NCBI GenBank assembly: GCA_945947925.1
Contig: CAMEZU010000033.1
Coordinates: forward strand, 1-12,677
Direction: 5' to 3'
Source of the DNA: an uncultured Verrucomicrobiota bacterium
GTDB taxonomy: Bacteria > Verrucomicrobiota > Kiritimatiellia > RFP12 > UBA1067
Length of the DNA stretch: 12,677 nucleotides
In this document: piece by piece, positions 10,670 through 12,677 of the stretch
How positions within the stretch are numbered: position 1 is the stretch's first letter
Layout: each line of letters starts with the position of its first letter
Translations under genes and position numbers: made by a program
The notes under the pieces: generated by a model
Database searches by the model: none
Told to the model about the DNA's origin: nothing
Seen by the model: the letters and a program-made list of their open reading frames with translations, nothing else

Positions 10670-12677
10670 TTATTTTTTCGCCCTGCGCACCGTGACCGTC
10701 CGCGTCGCCCGCGAGGTGGCTTGCCGGTTCATCGACTTCAGGTACTCAAAATACGACTTATCGGCACTCGAGGCCCGAGCCTCCGCTCGACACCTGTCAA
10801 GATACACGGTCAATCGCGTTCCCTTTTCGTCAAGCAATGTGTTAAAGTAGTACTCTCGGACATAGTTCGCCGACGGCACCCAAACGGTGAAGTTCTTTGC
10901 CAGATGCTCGATCTCCGTGTACCCTTCGGGGAAAGTCACTTCAAGACGCAGGCTGAACGGATCCGTTGTTGCGAAGGCGATCGGTACCTCGCGGACGCTT
11001 CCCGTGAGCGGCACGAGCTGCGCGCCGATCTCGGGCAGAGACACCGTGATCGTGTCCCCCTCCACCGTCGCATAGTCCGGGACCACGCACTCGAAGGTGC
11101 GGCGCGCCGGATACGACTCGACGTCCGTCATCAGGTCCCGCGTCGCGTCCGCCGCCTGGGAGATCCCGCCCAGCAGCTCCTCGTAGTGGCGCTTGCGGTC
11201 CTCCGGCAGCATCTCGGTGTACTGCTTGCGGAAGCCGCCGACGCCCGGACCCCACGTCAGCTCCTCGACCGCAATGTCCGCCATGCCGTTCTCACGGATA
11301 TTGATCGTGTAGTTCCGCTCGCCCTTGGGCGCAAGCTCCTCGTCCGGCACCGTCACCACCACCTCCTCGTCGACGACGGCCGTCTGAGGATCGAGGTAGA
11401 GCGAGTTGCGGTACGGCGTCGCCCCCAACGGCGTGTATTCGTTCTCCGTCCCGATGAAATACGTCTTCACCGTCCCGCCGATGCCCCAGAAGCCGCCTTC
11501 CCTGACGCGCACCCGGCAGAGGGCGGACGCGAAGGCACGCTCGTTCGGCCAGGGCGACAGCAGGTCTTCCCACGCCATCCAACTCTCCTTCGCCGCGGAC
11601 ATCGAGGCGAAGACGATGTCCGTGTCATACCCGGCTCCCTTGAGGAGCGCCGCCATCGTGCGGATGTAGTCGAGCCGCGTCGCATAGCGCTCCTTGAGCA
11701 CCGTCCGCGGATCCGTGAGCTGCAACGCGAGCGGCACCTCGTAGAGCGAGGGGCCCGCGACGCGGATGTGCTTCGCCATCCAGTTGCGGATCGTGAGGAG
11801 CGCGGCGGTGGCTTCACCCTCCCCCTCAGGCGACTGAAGGCGCTTCCCCGTGACGGCCTCCCAGTCGTCGATGGGCTCGACCTTGGTCGCCGGCAGGAGG
11901 CGGGCGGACGCCGTCTTGAAGTCGCCCTTCGATACGGTCTCGCGCTCGCGCCAGACCCGTCCGTCGGGCTGCATCGGCTCCTGCTTCCGCAGTTTCGGAT
12001 TCCGGATGACCGTCGTCTTCCCGTCGATCGTCGTCACGATCTCGTCCGTCGGCTCGAAGACATCCTGGTAGAAGATTCCGTAGTACGCGGCCGGCGCATT
12101 CGTCACGGTCGTCACCGTCGTGTAGGAGATGGTGCTCCCGACCTCGACGGACGGCAGGTTCACGATCAGCTGCTTCGTGGCGGGATAGCGCGGCGCGGCA
12201 GAGGCCCAGCCGCAGTCGAAGACGTTCCGCTCCTTCTCGCTCACCGACGCGACGGTGCCGTTCGCGTTGGAGACGACGGCCGAGACGAGTTCAATCTTCT
12301 CCCATGTCGGGTTGTAGCTGAACGTCAGCTCCGAGGAGCTCTTCTTGCCGTCGTAGGTGAGAATCTCCTTCACGACGGTGTTCGTCGCCGTCCAGCTCGT
12401 CGGCGAGGTGAAGGCGTAGGCCCGGCCCACGTGCCGCAGGCGCACGTTCGCGCCGGCGAGGTTGTCCTTGCCGAAGACGGGACGCTTCCGCTCCGTCGCC
12501 TCGACCCGCTTGATGTTCTCGCGCAGGTCCTCGTACGCCGCCGGGGAGAACTCGACCGCATTGACCGCAAGCCGGCGCTCGGCCGTGAAGACGCCGTCCT
12601 TCACCGCGTAGCGGCGGCGGTATTCGTTTATCAGGAATTCTGGATTATCAGGAATTTGAAGACATTGAGGATGGCGA
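10670..12677 (-). CDS. DUF3857 / transglutaminase-fold protein, likely catalytically inactive (5' end outside window)
   Basis: The frame is open from the right edge, giving 668 visible residues ending in TAA at 10670-10672. A GTG at 12604 could mimic a start, but the frame continues upstream without a stop (DNPEFLINEYRRRYAV), so the gene is probably longer. Visible residues about 75-270 form a DUF3857 domain (SWTATNTVVKEILTYDG, then VGSTISYTTVTTVT). About 310-430 is a transglutaminase-like core. Where active members have a GxCxD motif, this one reads ATRLDYIRTMAALLKGAGYD (around 11640-11690), with no Cys. The His-containing strand appears as ERAFASALCRVRV, so the catalytic pair seems lost. 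The rest is beta-rich and ends in a basic tail. DUF3857 proteins are usually exported envelope proteins of unknown function in PVC and Bacteroidota genomes. No intrinsic terminator is evident between it and the rpsP promoter. Confidence 0.85.
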   Translation of the reverse strand, partial: RHPQCLQIPDNPEFLINEYRRRYAVKDGVFTAERRLAVNAVEFSPAAYEDLRENIKRVEATERKRPVFGKDNLAGANVRLRHVGRAYAFTSPTSWTATNTVVKEILTYDGKKSSSELTFSYNPTWEKIELVSAVVSNANGTVASVSEKERNVFDCGWASAAPRYPATKQLIVNLPSVEVGSTISYTTVTTVTNAPAAYYGIFYQDVFEPTDEIVTTIDGKTTVIRNPKLRKQEPMQPDGRVWRERETVSKGDFKTASARLLPATKVEPIDDWEAVTGKRLQSPEGEGEATAALLTIRNWMAKHIRVAGPSLYEVPLALQLTDPRTVLKERYATRLDYIRTMAALLKGAGYDTDIVFASMSAAKESWMAWEDLLSPWPNERAFASALCRVRVREGGFWGIGGTVKTYFIGTENEYTPLGATPYRNSLYLDPQTAVVDEEVVVTVPDEELAPKGERNYTINIRENGMADIAVEELTWGPGVGGFRKQYTEMLPEDRKRHYEELLGGISQAADATRDLMTDVESYPARRTFECVVPDYATVEGDTITVSLPEIGAQLVPLTGSVREVPIAFATTDPFSLRLEVTFPEGYTEIEHLAKNFTVWVPSANYVREYYFNTLLDEKGTRLTVYLDRCRAEARASSADKSYFEYLKSMNRQATSRATRTVTVRRAKK

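Noticed and set aside
12602..12604. GTG as the start of the DUF3857 gene
   Set aside because: The frame is open upstream to the window edge with a plausible protein sequence, and no ribosome site precedes the GTG.

Overview
The window is a GC-rich, densely packed bacterial chromosome segment with no phage, plasmid, CRISPR or insertion-sequence signal. It carries twelve protein genes, and no rRNA or tRNA gene was recognised. The mix suggests a Gram-negative member of the Planctomycetes-Verrucomicrobia-Chlamydiae group, perhaps Kiritimatiellota, Lentisphaerota or Verrucomicrobiota. The clues are a lipoprotein with two DUF1080 domains fused to a sugar isomerase/epimerase domain, a DUF3857 protein, a tiny lipoprotein with a PWATNKSWEG motif, and a MurA with Asp in place of the catalytic Cys. 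This taxonomic reading is inference; no marker gene in the window settles it.

Left part, minus strand (1-4638). The secreted DUF1080-DUF1080-isomerase lipoprotein runs off the left edge and has its own near-consensus promoter. To its right in the window, and upstream of it in the direction of transcription, is the compact run tgt-yajC-LysM protein. tgt and yajC overlap by 8 bases, and the LysM gene follows after 15 bases. secD and secF, the usual neighbours of yajC, are absent; the LysM protein sits there instead and has only a remnant L,D-transpeptidase domain.

Middle, plus strand (4646-7031). A divergent promoter region separates tgt from a three-gene unit. It encodes a membrane-anchored coiled-coil protein of unknown function, a 55-residue lipoprotein, and an RluA-family pseudouridine synthase. 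The genes are 5 and 11 bases apart, so they are probably co-transcribed.

Right-centre, minus strand (7039-9832). A short peptide-type ABC ATPase, a KtrA/TrkA-type potassium regulator and MurA form one transcription unit, with an ATGA overlap and then a 1-base gap. It is headed by a promoter that overlaps a strong inverted repeat. MurA converges on the pseudouridine synthase gene with only 7 bases between stop codons.

Right, minus strand (9849-12677). rpsP and rplS form a promoter-SD-terminator unit that lacks the rimM and trmD genes usually found between them. Beyond it is the C-terminal two-thirds or so of a large DUF3857/transglutaminase-fold protein, cut by the right edge, whose transglutaminase Cys and His appear to be lost.

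Two themes recur. Three genes (DUF1080 lipoprotein, tgt, ABC ATPase) have a -10 hexamer only 6-8 bases before their ATG, so their mRNAs should be leaderless or nearly so. Three enzyme folds show altered or missing catalytic residues: MurA C-to-D, an L,D-transpeptidase without His/Cys, and a transglutaminase without Cys/His.
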